Assembly (NCBI RefSeq): GCF_000025265.1
Contig: NC_013739.1
Span: 4,202,001 to 4,266,000 of the forward strand
Direction of reading: 5' to 3'
Length of the DNA stretch: 64,000 nt
Source of the DNA: Conexibacter woesei DSM 14684
Lineage (GTDB): Bacteria > Actinomycetota > Thermoleophilia > Solirubrobacterales > Solirubrobacteraceae
Shown: positions 41,410 to 50,193 of the stretch, piece by piece
How positions within the stretch are numbered: position 1 is the first letter of the stretch
How the letters are laid out: each line of letters opens with the position of its first letter
Program-made: the position numbers and the translations under genes
The notes under the pieces: model-generated
Databases searched by the model: none
Told to the model about the DNA's origin: nothing
What the model saw: the letters and a program-made list of their open reading frames with translations, nothing else

Positions 41410-44400
41410 TCAGCGGCGCAGCCGCTCGACCAGCTCGCGCGTCACCGCGGACGGTGCCGTGCCGATCGTCGCGAGCGCCCGCTCGCAGTCGCGGAAGGTC
41501 GCGATCACGCGGTCCTCGTCGCCGAGCGCGCTGGCGATCCGCATCAGCAGCCGCCAGGCGGCCTCGCGCAGCGGGTCGGCGCCCAGCACCTGCTCGGCGA
41601 GCGCGCGCCCGTCGCCGTACGCGCCCGCCGCGAACGCCAGCTCGGCGGCCTCGTAGCGCGCGTCGAGCGCGCGCTCGGCGAGCTGCTCGCGGCGCGCGGC
41701 GACCCAGCCCGAGGCGGCCCCCGCGAGGTACTCGCCGCGGTCGTACAGCTCCAGCGCGGCCCGTGTCGCGGCAAGCCGCTCCTCCCCCTGCAGCCGAGCG
41801 GCCTCCGCCAGCCGCGCCTCGAACGTGGTCGACTCGCTGGAGACGGTCAGCTCGGCGCCCAGCCGCACGCGCCGCTTCTCGACGAGCAGCCCGCCCTCGG
41901 GCAGCGCGCGGCGCACCCAGTAGATCGCCTGCCGCAGGTAGGAGCGCGCGGAATCGTCGGCGCGGCCGTCGAACAGCGCGTCGAGCAGCTCGTCGCGGTC
42001 CACGCCGTCGCCCCCGCGCACGATCAGGAACGCGACCAGCTCGTAGCTCTTGGCGATCCGCGCCCGCACCGTCGCCCCCGCGATCGCGAGCGCCGGCTCG
42101 CCGAACTCGCGCAGCTCGACGACGCTGCCGATCACCGACAGCCCGCCGGCGCCCTGGGCGATCAGCGCGCGGCCCAGCTCATGCCACGCGGAGTCGGCCC
42201 CCTGCTCGGCGTCGATCCGGCGCGACACGACCGCCGGGTAGTCGGTCAGCGCCTGCAGCAGCCGGTGATTGGAGCCCAGCCGGTGCGACGCGTCGAGCGC
42301 GAGGTCCGCGGCGCGATCGGCCGCCTCCTCGTCTCCGGCCCGCCACTGCGCCTCGGCGAGGTAGCCGGCCGCCGTCGGCAGCTCCAGGATCAGGTCGGCG
42401 TCCACCAGCACCTCGACCGCGCGGCTGAGCCGTGCCAGCGCCGCCACGTCGTCGCCCTGCAGCAGCAGCGCCGCGCCGAGCCAGGCGTTGATCGGCCCGA
42501 TCAGGAACGGCCACGCATGCGGCTCCAGGTCGCGTTCGAGCTGCTCCAGCACCGCCCGCGCCGCCTCTGGGTCGCGCTCCAACCGCAACGCGAGCTTGCC
42601 CTCCATCAACCGGTTGACGCACTCCAGGTCCAACGCACCAGTCGCGCGCGCGAGCCTGCGTCCGTGGGCGATCAGCGCGCGCGCCTGCTCCAGCCGGCCC
42701 GCGTCCATCAGCACCTCGGGGCCCGGGCAGACCGCCAGCGACACCGTCATCACGCCCGCGTCCTGCGCCGCCTCGTACAGCTCCAGCGCCTCGGCGGTGT
42801 GGCCGAGCGCGGCGCGGGCGGCGATCTGCCACGGCCGCGCGACGGCGTAGGCCCAGCGCGACAGCGGCGCCTCGCCGAGCTTGTCGAGGCGCCCGCAGAA
42901 GTAGTCGGCGTAGCTGAGCACGCCGTCCGCCTCCTCGCCTCCCGGCTCGGGTCTCGGCTGCGCCGGGCCGCCCTCGTACATCCGCAGCATGTAGCGGACC
43001 GTGCTCGCGCCCAGGCCGCCGGAGGCGGCGTCGAGCACCGCGTGCGCGTCGTCGAGGCGGCCCACGCCCGCGTACAGCGAGGCCATCAGCCCGGCCGCGC
43101 GGTCCGAGGCGTGCGCGAGCCGCTCGCGCTCGTCCAGCTCGACCAGCTGGTCGGCGACGCGCACGCCCCGGCGGTAGTCGTCGCCGGTCAGCGACAGCGC
43201 CAGCTCGGCGATCGTCAGCTGCGTCGCGCCGCTGGGCGCGACGTCGGCCAGCGCCGTCAGCCAGCGCTCCGCGACCGCGCCGTCGAGCCGCTCGATGACG
43301 GGGAAGATCGCCTGTTCGGCGCTCGTCAGCGCCTGCTCGTCGGCCCCGGCGCGCAACAGCACCTCCGTCGCCTCCTCGTGGTGGCCCTCCCGCGCGAGCA
43401 GCCGTCCGTGCGCGACGCGGACCTCGCGCACCGCGTCCGGTCCGCGGCGCTCCAGGCGCGCCAGCAGGTAGTCGCGGAAGCGCGGGTGGCAGCGCATGCT
43501 CGTGCCGCCCTCGCCCCAGACGACCGGCAGATGCGCGGCTCTGAGCGCGAGCACCCGCTCTGCCGCAGCCGGCTGGCCGAGCGCGGTCGCACGCGCGACC
43601 GTGACCTCCTCCAGCACCGATGTCGCGACGAGGAAGTCGCGCGCCGCCGGGTCCAACTGCTCCAGCAGCTGGGAGGAGAGGTAGCCGTCGAGCGGGTCGG
43701 CCTCACCGCCGAGGCCGGCGACGTGCGCGGCCGAACGCCACGCCTCGAACAGCACGCCGGTGACCCAGCCGCCCGTCGCGGCCACGACCTCGGCGGCGTC
43801 CGTCTCACGCTCGCCCAGCAGCTCCAGCGCCTCGGCCGCCTCGGTCACGGTGAACGCCAGATCGCCCTCGCTGATCGTCGCGCTGACGTGCCCGGAGGGG
43901 ACCGACAGCACGCTCGGCACGTCGCGGCGGCTGATCAGCGCGACGTGCACCGCGGGCGGCGCGTAGCGCAGCAGCGCCTCGATCACGGCCAGCGCCTCCG
44001 GCGCGTCGCCGAGCCGCTCGAGGTCGTCGAGCACGATCAGCAGTGGCGCGTCCCCAGCCGCCTCGATCAGCAGGCCGACGGCCTCGGCGTGCGGGATGCC
44101 GGCGGCGAGCGCCTCGCTCGCGAGCCCGGCCAGCTCGGGTCGCGTGCGCGCCAGCGCCGCCTCCAGGTAGGTGACGAGGCGCCCGGGCGCAGCGTCGGTG
44201 CGATCGACCGAGAGCCACGCCAGCGGCCACGTCAGCCTCCTCGCGGCCGCGGCCACGGCCGTCGTCTTGCCCGCGCCGGCCGTCGCCGAGACGACGACGA
44301 CACGATGGCGCTCGAACAGCGCCTCCAGCAGCTGCTCCAACCGCGGCCGCTCGACGAGCGGCGCGGGCGGCGGCGGCGGCGCCAGCTTGCGCTGGATGAG

Positions 44401-44439
44401 CGCGACCCGCGGGTGCTCGCTCCCCACCCTTCTGGGCAC
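41410..44439 (-). CDS. MalT-like ATPase regulator with C-terminal SARP/BTAD domain
   Basis: About 1009 residues from the GTG at 44439 (GGAGGA 7 bp upstream); a TTG at 44454 is the alternative. The STAND-type ATPase has Walker A VVVSATAGAGKTTAVAA and Walker B PLLIVLDDLERLG. A long helical, TPR-like midsection spans about 330-760. Instead of a LuxR helix-turn-helix, the C-terminus has an OmpR-type winged helix (SYELVAFLIVRGGDGVDRDE, YLRQAIYWVRRALP) followed by a BTAD domain (AEQVLGADPLREAAWRLLMR). It is a probable activator, divergent from the hydratase gene. Confidence 0.88.
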   Translation of the reverse strand: MPRRVGSEHPRVALIQRKLAPPPPPAPLVERPRLEQLLEALFERHRVVVVSATAGAGKTTAVAAAARRLTWPLAWLSVDRTDAAPGRLVTYLEAALARTRPELAGLASEALAAGIPHAEAVGLLIEAAGDAPLLIVLDDLERLGDAPEALAVIEALLRYAPPAVHVALISRRDVPSVLSVPSGHVSATISEGDLAFTVTEAAEALELLGERETDAAEVVAATGGWVTGVLFEAWRSAAHVAGLGGEADPLDGYLSSQLLEQLDPAARDFLVATSVLEEVTVARATALGQPAAAERVLALRAAHLPVVWGEGGTSMRCHPRFRDYLLARLERRGPDAVREVRVAHGRLLAREGHHEEATEVLLRAGADEQALTSAEQAIFPVIERLDGAVAERWLTALADVAPSGATQLTIAELALSLTGDDYRRGVRVADQLVELDERERLAHASDRAAGLMASLYAGVGRLDDAHAVLDAASGGLGASTVRYMLRMYEGGPAQPRPEPGGEEADGVLSYADYFCGRLDKLGEAPLSRWAYAVARPWQIAARAALGHTAEALELYEAAQDAGVMTVSLAVCPGPEVLMDAGRLEQARALIAHGRRLARATGALDLECVNRLMEGKLALRLERDPEAARAVLEQLERDLEPHAWPFLIGPINAWLGAALLLQGDDVAALARLSRAVEVLVDADLILELPTAAGYLAEAQWRAGDEEAADRAADLALDASHRLGSNHRLLQALTDYPAVVSRRIDAEQGADSAWHELGRALIAQGAGGLSVIGSVVELREFGEPALAIAGATVRARIAKSYELVAFLIVRGGDGVDRDELLDALFDGRADDSARSYLRQAIYWVRRALPEGGLLVEKRRVRLGAELTVSSESTTFEARLAEAARLQGEERLAATRAALELYDRGEYLAGAASGWVAARREQLAERALDARYEAAELAFAAGAYGDGRALAEQVLGADPLREAAWRLLMRIASALGDEDRVIATFRDCERALATIGTAPSAVTRELVERLRR

Positions 44440-44494
44440 GCGGTGTTCCTCCAAATCCTCCAGCTCCTGGTGACGCCGGACACGACACTACCAG

Positions 44495-44513
44495 CGCAAA
44501 CCGCCCGTTTGCG
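44495..44513. promoter_or_regulatory. Inverted repeat in divergent promoter
   Basis: CGCAAAC-CGCCC-GTTTGCG, 7-bp perfect arms, lies 34 bp before the hydratase GTG and 56 bp from the MalT-like start. It could be the binding site of that regulator; no second copy was seen. Confidence 0.5.
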
Positions 44514-44546
44514 ACCCGGTTAACGGTCGCCTGAGACGCTGCGCCG

Positions 44547-45347
44547 GTGCCTCACGCCTCAGCCGACACTCCCGAGCCCGGGCTCACGCCGCGCGAGCAC
44601 CGCCGCCTGGCCGAGGTGCTGCTGAAGGCGATGCGCGAGCGCCGCGCGATCGAGCCGCTGAGCCGGCGCTACCCGGAGCTGACCCCGGCCGACGGGGAGC
44701 GGATCCGCGACGCGCTGGCCGACCGCCGCGTGGCCGGTGGCGAGCGCCGCCTCGGCGCGACGGCCGACGCTTGCGAGGAGCCGCCCGCGCGGTTCGGCTG
44801 GATCACGAGCGAGATGCTGCTCGATCGCGACGCCTTCGAGCTGGGCGGCCTGATCCGCCCGCGCGTCGAGGCCAAGCTCGCCTTTCGCCTGCACCGCGCA
44901 CTGCCGGCGGCGCCGACCGCGCGCGACCTGCTCGCCGCGACCGGGCGCGTGCTGCCGGCGCTGGAGGTCCGCGACTCGCGCTACGGCTGCGCCGTGCCGT
45001 CGCCGGCCGACGCGATGGCCGACAACTGCGCCGTGACGCTCGTGCGACTCGGCGCCGGCGGTCCGCCGCCGGCGGAGCACGCGCTGGACGGCCTCGGGCT
45101 GACGGTCGAGCATGACGGCGCCCCGGTCGCGGGCGCCGCGCGGCCGTCGCCGGTCGAGTCGGTCCTCTGGCTCGTACGGCGGCTGGTCGCGACCGGAGCT
45201 GCGCCGCGCGCGGGAACGCTGCTGGTCTCCGCGCCGTGCGCGAGCGTCCACGCGCCGGTCGCGGGAACGCTGATCCGGGCGTACGAGACAGGGCTGGGGG
45301 CGGTCGAGCTGCGCGGGGTCATGACGGAAACGGAGGTTGTGAGATGA
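44547..45347 (+). CDS. 2-oxopent-4-enoate hydratase / 4-oxalocrotonate decarboxylase-family protein
   Basis: 266 residues, GTG start. MhpD/DmpH-type fold: LAEVLLKAMRERRAIEPLSR with PADGERIRDALADR, the metal-site Glu residues in RPRVEAKLAFRL and PALEVRDSRYG, and DAMADNCAVTLVRLG. The late VSAPCASVHAPVAGT matches the family's conserved GSLTxxxPVxxG block only loosely. The family hydrates or decarboxylates 2-oxo-enoates in meta-cleavage pathways. The stop overlaps the aldehyde-dehydrogenase-like start by 4 bp. Confidence 0.82.
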   Translation: MPHASADTPEPGLTPREHRRLAEVLLKAMRERRAIEPLSRRYPELTPADGERIRDALADRRVAGGERRLGATADACEEPPARFGWITSEMLLDRDAFELGGLIRPRVEAKLAFRLHRALPAAPTARDLLAATGRVLPALEVRDSRYGCAVPSPADAMADNCAVTLVRLGAGGPPPAEHALDGLGLTVEHDGAPVAGAARPSPVESVLWLVRRLVATGAAPRAGTLLVSAPCASVHAPVAGTLIRAYETGLGAVELRGVMTETEVVR

Positions 45348-46438
45348 GCGCCCTCGTCAATCACGTCCCGCGCTGCGACGCGCGCGACGTCGACCGCGCC
45401 GTGCGCGCCGCACATGCGGCCCAGCCCGCGTGGGCGGCGACGCCGGCGGCCGGCCGCGCCGCGTTCCTGCGCCGCATCGGCGAGCTGTTCGCCGAGCGCG
45501 GCGAGGAGCTCGCGCAGACCATCACCGACGAGGTCGCCAAGACGATCACCGACGCGCGCGAGGAGGTCTTCGAGCACGCCGCGCCGGCCTACCGGCACGC
45601 CGCCGCGGAGCTGCTCGACGCGAGCCCCGCGCCGCTCGGCGCTGCGCCGCTCCCCGGCGACGCTGTGCCGCTGCGCCGGCGCGGCGTGATCGGCATGCTC
45701 ACCTCCCACAGCTTTCCGGCCGGGATCCCTTCGATCGCGATCGCGCACGCGCTCGCGGCCGGCGAGGCGGTCGTCTGGAAGCCCTCGCGCCATGCGCCCG
45801 CGAGCGGCCTGCTCGTCGGCGAGCTGTTCGCGGAGGCCGGGCTGCCCGACGGCGTCGTCAGCGTCCTGCCGGGCGGCGAGGACGTCGGGATCGCGATCGC
45901 CGAGCACCGCGCGACCGCGACGCTGGTGCTCGACGGCGCGCCGGCCGCCGGCGAGCCGTGCTGGCCGGCGGGGCTCGGGCGGGAGCTGGAGCGACTGGCG
46001 CGCAGCCGGCCGCGGGTCGTGCTGCTCGACGCCGACCTCGACGCCGCGGCCGACTGTGCGGCGCGCGAGTGCTTCCACTCGGCGGGCCAGGCGCGCACGT
46101 CGGTCCAGCCGATCTTCGTGCACGAGCGCGTCCACGACGCGTTCGCGGCGAAGCTGCGGGAGCGGGCGGCCGCGCTGCGGATCGGCGCTCCCGGCGACGC
46201 GCGCACGCAGCTGGGACCGCTGCGCGACGCGGCGACGCGCGCATGCGTGATCGACGACGTCGACGACGCCTGGACGCGCGGCGCCACCGTCGACCAGTAC
46301 GGCAGCGACGACGCGCTGTTCTACCCCGCGACGGTGCTGACGGGCGTGACGCCCGACATGCGCGTGGTGCGCTCGCGCACCCCCGGGCCGATCGCCGCGC
46401 TCGCGCGACTGGACTCGCTCGACCGGCTGCGCGCGTAG
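45344..46438 (+). CDS. Truncated aldehyde-dehydrogenase-like protein lacking catalytic residues
   Basis: 364 residues against about 480-500 for the family. The N-terminal NAD domain is recognisable (DVDRAVRAAHAAQPAWAATP, AGEAVVWKPSRHAPASGLLV). However, the PWNFP motif reads SHSFP, the catalytic Glu region is replaced by ERLARSRPRVV, and the GQ-x-C site reads GQAR with Arg251 in place of Cys. The EEIFGP block is absent and the protein stops about 100 residues early. It cannot be a normal dehydrogenase. It could be a scaffold or a decaying gene, though the frame is intact and tightly coupled to the hydratase. Confidence 0.82.
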   Translation: MSALVNHVPRCDARDVDRAVRAAHAAQPAWAATPAAGRAAFLRRIGELFAERGEELAQTITDEVAKTITDAREEVFEHAAPAYRHAAAELLDASPAPLGAAPLPGDAVPLRRRGVIGMLTSHSFPAGIPSIAIAHALAAGEAVVWKPSRHAPASGLLVGELFAEAGLPDGVVSVLPGGEDVGIAIAEHRATATLVLDGAPAAGEPCWPAGLGRELERLARSRPRVVLLDADLDAAADCAARECFHSAGQARTSVQPIFVHERVHDAFAAKLRERAAALRIGAPGDARTQLGPLRDAATRACVIDDVDDAWTRGATVDQYGSDDALFYPATVLTGVTPDMRVVRSRTPGPIAALARLDSLDRLRA

Positions 46439-46444
46439 CGCCGT

Positions 46445-47068
46445 CTAGCCGTGCGCGCCGACGAGCCGCACCGCGAGGTCGGCGTAGCGCGTGCCGAGCA
46501 CCCTCGGCGACGGTGAGCGCGTGTACCAGCGCGCGACGTCGATGCCCATCGAGAGGATCGCGAGCGCGGTCGTCGCCTGGTCGTCGATCTGGAAGGCCCC
46601 TGCTCTGGCGCCGCGCCGCAGCTCGCTTCTGAGCAGCCCCGCGCGACGTCTGCGGAGCGCGTCGACCTCGTCGAAGTGCTCGGGCGTCAGCGCCTTCAGC
46701 TCGTACTGGATCACGCGCGCCAGCGTGTGGTTGTGCGCGTGCCACGCGACGAACGCGGAGACGTAGCCGCGCAGCCGCTGGACCGGATCGGTCTCCTCCT
46801 CCAGCGCCGCGGTGACCGCATCGAGCGACGACTGGCTGCCGACGAGGCTGATCGCGTACAGCAGGTCGGCCTTCGAGCGGTAGTGGACGTAGACCGCGGC
46901 CGGGCTCATGCCGGCCCGCTCGGCGATGTCACGGGTCGTCGCCGCGCTGTAGCCCTCCGCGGCGAACGCGTCGACCGCGGCCAGCAGCATCCGGCGCGCG
47001 GCGGCGGGCTTGACGTCCGCCCACAGGTCGGCGGATCTGGTGGAAGTGGCTGATGTCGTGGACGCCAT
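46445..47068 (-). CDS. TetR-family transcriptional regulator
   Basis: 207 residues from the ATG at 47068 (a GTG at 47080 is also possible). The helix-turn-helix is AAVDAFAAEGYSAATTRDIA with ERAGMSPAAVYVHYRSKADL. The C-terminal domain, with FVAWHAHNHTLARVIQYELK and LSMGIDVARWY, matches that of the TetR at 57663-58316, so the two are paralogues. Such regulators often respond to acyl-CoA esters. It probably controls the acyl-CoA genes to its right through GCRAGCGCTTA sites. Confidence 0.92.
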   Translation of the reverse strand: MASTTSATSTRSADLWADVKPAAARRMLLAAVDAFAAEGYSAATTRDIAERAGMSPAAVYVHYRSKADLLYAISLVGSQSSLDAVTAALEEETDPVQRLRGYVSAFVAWHAHNHTLARVIQYELKALTPEHFDEVDALRRRRAGLLRSELRRGARAGAFQIDDQATTALAILSMGIDVARWYTRSPSPRVLGTRYADLAVRLVGAHG

Positions 47069-47151
47069 GGCGGGATGCACGCGCCCGGCGAGGCGGTCGC
47101 GGCGCCGCCCAGTAAAGCCACGCCGTCGGACGGCGTCAAGTCACAAGCTAT

Positions 47152-47162
47152 GCAAGCGCTCG
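47152..47162. promoter_or_regulatory. Weaker TetR-type site
   Basis: GCAAGCGCTCG on the plus strand (10-bp core GCGAGCGCTT on the minus strand) lies 84 bp upstream of the TetR start at 47068, between it and the phosphotransferase stop. It may be an autoregulatory site. It matches the consensus less well than the others. Confidence 0.4.
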
Positions 47163-47170
47163 CCTGCCAG

Positions 47171-48226
47171 TCAGCCGTGAACGTTCCAGGGGACGGCCGC
47201 GACGCCGTCGGAGAGGATCGTGAGACCGTCGCGCAGCAGGCCCGCGCGCGTGTGCTGGAGCTGCTCGTAGAGCGGGTCGATCCGACGGCCGCTGCGGTGC
47301 AGATGCAGGTTGTAGCCGATGATCGCGGAGTACTTCAGGCAGGCGGCGGCGATGAACCAGCCCGCCTCGCGCTCATCGGCGCCGTACAGCTCCAGCAGCT
47401 CCGGGACCGCGACCTGACGCGGGCCGGTCGGGTTGGGATCGGACGGGTAGCGCCAGCGCAGGCCGGCGACCGCGAGGCAGCCGAGGTCGGCGAGCGGCTC
47501 GCCGAGACCGGCGATCTCCCAGTCCAGCAACGCGACGACCTCGCCGTCTCCGAACAGCAGGTTGGCGTAGTGCAGATCGCCGTGGACGAGCGCCGGCACG
47601 GCCGCCGGGCGCGGCAGCGCCGCCTCCAGCGCAGCCCCCAGGGCGGCCGCCTCGTCGCCCCCGACGCCGCGCGCGGCCAGCCCGCGCCAGCGCGCGACCT
47701 CGTCGGCCGGGGTCGCGACCGGCTCGCCGGCGATCCCCGTCTCCGACGGCGCCAGCGTGCGCAGCCGCCCCAGCACGCGGACAGCCGCCGCGGCGACGCG
47801 CCGGGGCGAGGTCTGCGCGACCGCCGCGGTCCACGGCTCGCCGTCGACCAGCTCCATCAGCGCGAACGCCCGCCCGTCGACGCACGGCGCGCTGTCGGCC
47901 GCGAGGATCCTCGGCACGGGCAGCCCGGCCGCGCCGACCGCGGCCATGATCCGGGCCTGGCGCCCGACGTCGGCCGGGCCGCCGATCCGGACGCCGGGCG
48001 GCGACAGCCGCAGCACGCAACGCTCCGATCCGCCGCCGCGCCGCACGACGACCGTGTACGTGAAGCCCGAGTGACCGTCGCCGAAGGGCTCGAGCCCGTC
48101 GATCGCGACGGGTGCGGAAAGCCGCTCGGCGAGCAGGTCCGTGAGGTCGGCGACGATCCGCGCCGCCGCGCCCTCCTCCAGCGTCTGACCCTGACTGGTC
48201 TGCCCGGCGCTCATCGCAGCGCTCAC
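47171..48226 (-). CDS. APH/ACAD10-type kinase-like phosphotransferase
   Basis: 351 residues from the GTG at 48226, overlapping the thiolase stop by 4 bp; an ATG at 48214 is possible. It has the aminoglycoside-phosphotransferase fold: catalytic loop [13 protein letters not shown] (Asp217) and metal site [19 protein letters not shown] (Asp235). This form is the one fused to ACAD domains in human ACAD10/11 and separate in LvaA, where it phosphorylates the 4-hydroxyl of 4-hydroxyacyl-CoA. Position beside thiolase and SDR genes and in the same island as an ACAD10/11-type dehydrogenase supports that role over antibiotic resistance. Confidence 0.85.
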   Translation of the reverse strand: MSAAMSAGQTSQGQTLEEGAAARIVADLTDLLAERLSAPVAIDGLEPFGDGHSGFTYTVVVRRGGGSERCVLRLSPPGVRIGGPADVGRQARIMAAVGAAGLPVPRILAADSAPCVDGRAFALMELVDGEPWTAAVAQTSPRRVAAAAVRVLGRLRTLAPSETGIAGEPVATPADEVARWRGLAARGVGGDEAAALGAALEAALPRPAAVPALVHGDLHYANLLFGDGEVVALLDWEIAGLGEPLADLGCLAVAGLRWRYPSDPNPTGPRQVAVPELLELYGADEREAGWFIAAACLKYSAIIGYNLHLHRSGRRIDPLYEQLQHTRAGLLRDGLTILSDGVAAVPWNVHG

Positions 48227-49404
48227 AGGACCTCGAACAGACCGGCGGCGCCCATGCCGCCGCCGACGCACATCGTCACGACGACCCAGCGCACCCCGCG
48301 CCGCCGGCCCTCGACCAGCGCGTGGCCGACGAGCCGCGTGCCGCTCATCCCGTAGGGATGGCCGAGCGCGATCGCGCCGCCGTCGACGTTGAGCCGCTCG
48401 GACGGGATGCCGAGCCGGTCGCGGCAGTAGACGGCCTGCACGGCGAACGCCTCGTTCAGCTCCCAGAGGCCGACGTCGTCGACCGTCAGTCCGTTGCGCT
48501 CCAGCAGCCGCGGCACCGCGACGACGGGGCCGATCCCCATCTCGTCGGGCTCGCAGCCGGCGACGACGAAGTCGCGGAAGGCGCCAAGCGGCGTGATCCC
48601 GCGCTCGCGCGCAAGCTCGGCGTCCATCACGACGCAGGCCGCGGAGCCGTCCGACAGCTGGCTCGCGTTGCCGGCTGTGACCGTGCCCTCGGCCGCGATC
48701 GGCGCGAGCCCGGCGAGGCCCTCCAGGGTCGTGCCGGGCCGATTGCACTCGTCGCGGTCGAGCCGCACGGCGACATCGCGCTGCTCCCCGGTCGCCTTCT
48801 CGACGTGGCGCGCGACCGTCTCGATCGGGACGATCTCGGCGTCGAAGCGCCCCGCCGCCTGCGCCGCGGCCGTGCGCTGCTGGCTGAGCAGCGCGAACTC
48901 GTCCTGCGACTCGCGGGAGACGCGGTAGCGGCCGGCGACGACGTCGGCCGTCTCCAGCATCGTGAGGAAGATGCTCGGCTTGTGCTCGACCAGCCACGGG
49001 TCGTCGGCCATGTGGCGGTTGAAGTGGTCGTTCTGCACGAGGCTGATCGACTCCAGCCCGCCCGCGACGATCGTCTGCGACGTGCCGGCTGCGATCTCGC
49101 GCGCGGCCAGCGCGATCGTCTGCAAGCCGGTGCTGCAGAAGCGGTTGACGGTCATGCCGGGCGTCGTCACCGGCAGGCCGGCGCGCAGCGCGACCTGCCG
49201 GGCGATGTTCCAGCCCGTCGTGCCCTCGCCGAGCGAGCCGCCGACGATCACGTCCTGCACCTCGGCGGGGTCGACGCCCGCGCGCTCCACCGCGGCCGCC
49301 ACCGCATGGGCGCCGAGCGTCGCGCCGTGGGTCAGGTTGAGCGAGCCGCGGTAGGCCTTGCCGATCGGCGTCCGCGCGTAGGAGGCGATCACGACCTCGT
49401 TCAC
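48223..49404 (-). CDS. Acetyl-CoA acyltransferase (thiolase)
   Basis: 393 residues from the GTG at 49404 overlapping the SDR stop. Catalytic Cys90 lies in [15 protein letters not shown], His in [16 protein letters not shown] and the second Cys in [18 protein letters not shown]. It is a degradative or biosynthetic thiolase cleaving 3-ketoacyl-CoA, here most likely the last step of a beta-oxidation-like route. It is translationally coupled to its neighbours on both sides. Confidence 0.95.
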   Translation of the reverse strand: MNEVVIASYARTPIGKAYRGSLNLTHGATLGAHAVAAAVERAGVDPAEVQDVIVGGSLGEGTTGWNIARQVALRAGLPVTTPGMTVNRFCSTGLQTIALAAREIAAGTSQTIVAGGLESISLVQNDHFNRHMADDPWLVEHKPSIFLTMLETADVVAGRYRVSRESQDEFALLSQQRTAAAQAAGRFDAEIVPIETVARHVEKATGEQRDVAVRLDRDECNRPGTTLEGLAGLAPIAAEGTVTAGNASQLSDGSAACVVMDAELARERGITPLGAFRDFVVAGCEPDEMGIGPVVAVPRLLERNGLTVDDVGLWELNEAFAVQAVYCRDRLGIPSERLNVDGGAIALGHPYGMSGTRLVGHALVEGRRRGVRWVVVTMCVGGGMGAAGLFEVL

Positions 49405-50186
49405 CGCGCCCCCTCCCCGGCCGTCGCGACCGCCTCGACCGACGCCGTGCCGAGCACGAAGCCGCCGTCGACGACCAGCGTCTCGCCCGTGATCCAGGCG
49501 GCCGCGTCGCTGGCCAGGAACGTCACGGCGCGCGCCACGTCGTCCGGCTCGCCGACGCGTCCGAGCGGGAACCGCGCCACGATCTCGTCCTCCTGCTCCT
49601 TCCAGAGCGCTTCCGCCAGCCGCGTGCGGACGACGCCGGGCGCGACCGCGTTGACGCGCACGCGCGGGGCCAGCTCGACCGCCGCGTGACGCGTGATGTG
49701 CATGAGCGCCGCCTTCGACGCGTGGTAGACGCCGAAGTCGGGCGCGGTGACGATCCCGCCGAGCGACGCGTTGTTGACGACCGCGCCGCCGTGCTCGCGC
49801 ATCCAGGCGCGCCACGCGAGGCCCGTCCACAGCACGGGCGCCCACACGTTGACGTCGATCGTCTTCGCGAAGCGCCCGTGGTCCATCTCCGCCAGCGGCC
49901 CGAGCGCCGGGTTGGTGCCGGCGTTGTTGACGAGCACGTCGAGGCTGCCGAAGCGCTCGATCGCGAAAGCGACGCAGGCCGTCGCGGCCGCCTCGTCGGT
50001 CGCGTGCGCGCCGAAGCCGGCGGCGCGCTCGCCGATCGTGGCGGCCGCCGCCTCGGCGTCCTGCGCCTTGCGAGCCGTCAGCACGACGTGCGCGCCGGAG
50101 TCGGCGAGCTGGCGAGCGACCGCGAGGCCGATCCCGCGCGACGCGCCGGTGACGATCGCGGTCTTGCCTGAGAGGTCGAGGTTCAC
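49401..50186 (-). CDS. Short-chain dehydrogenase/reductase
   Basis: 261 residues, GTG start. NAD(P) loop [29 protein letters not shown], Ser in NNASLGG, Y-x-x-x-K in YHASKAAL and [12 protein letters not shown] at the end. It closely resembles the SDR at 60201-60968 (shared N-x-G-x-NPA and [11 protein letters not shown] stretches). It probably acts as a hydroxyacyl dehydrogenase in the same pathway as the following thiolase. It lies 7 bp after the Rieske gene stop. Confidence 0.92.
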   Translation of the reverse strand: MNLDLSGKTAIVTGASRGIGLAVARQLADSGAHVVLTARKAQDAEAAAATIGERAAGFGAHATDEAAATACVAFAIERFGSLDVLVNNAGTNPALGPLAEMDHGRFAKTIDVNVWAPVLWTGLAWRAWMREHGGAVVNNASLGGIVTAPDFGVYHASKAALMHITRHAAVELAPRVRVNAVAPGVVRTRLAEALWKEQEDEIVARFPLGRVGEPDDVARAVTFLASDAAAWITGETLVVDGGFVLGTASVEAVATAGEGAR

Positions 50187-50193
50187 GGCTCCG

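Noticed and set aside
42181-44523. 780-codon plus-strand open frame opposite the MalT-like gene
   Set aside because: Low-complexity Gln/Arg/Leu translation, no recognisable domain, antisense shadow of the regulator.
47120-47136. ACGCCGT-CGG-ACGGCGT hairpin as terminator of the phosphotransferase gene
   Set aside because: Only 7 bp, no T tract and 35 bp beyond the stop. Too weak to list as a terminator.
47171-48226. Aminoglycoside resistance gene
   Set aside because: The kinase fold matches APH, but the gene is locked into a thiolase/SDR operon, and an ACAD10/LvaA-type role fits better.
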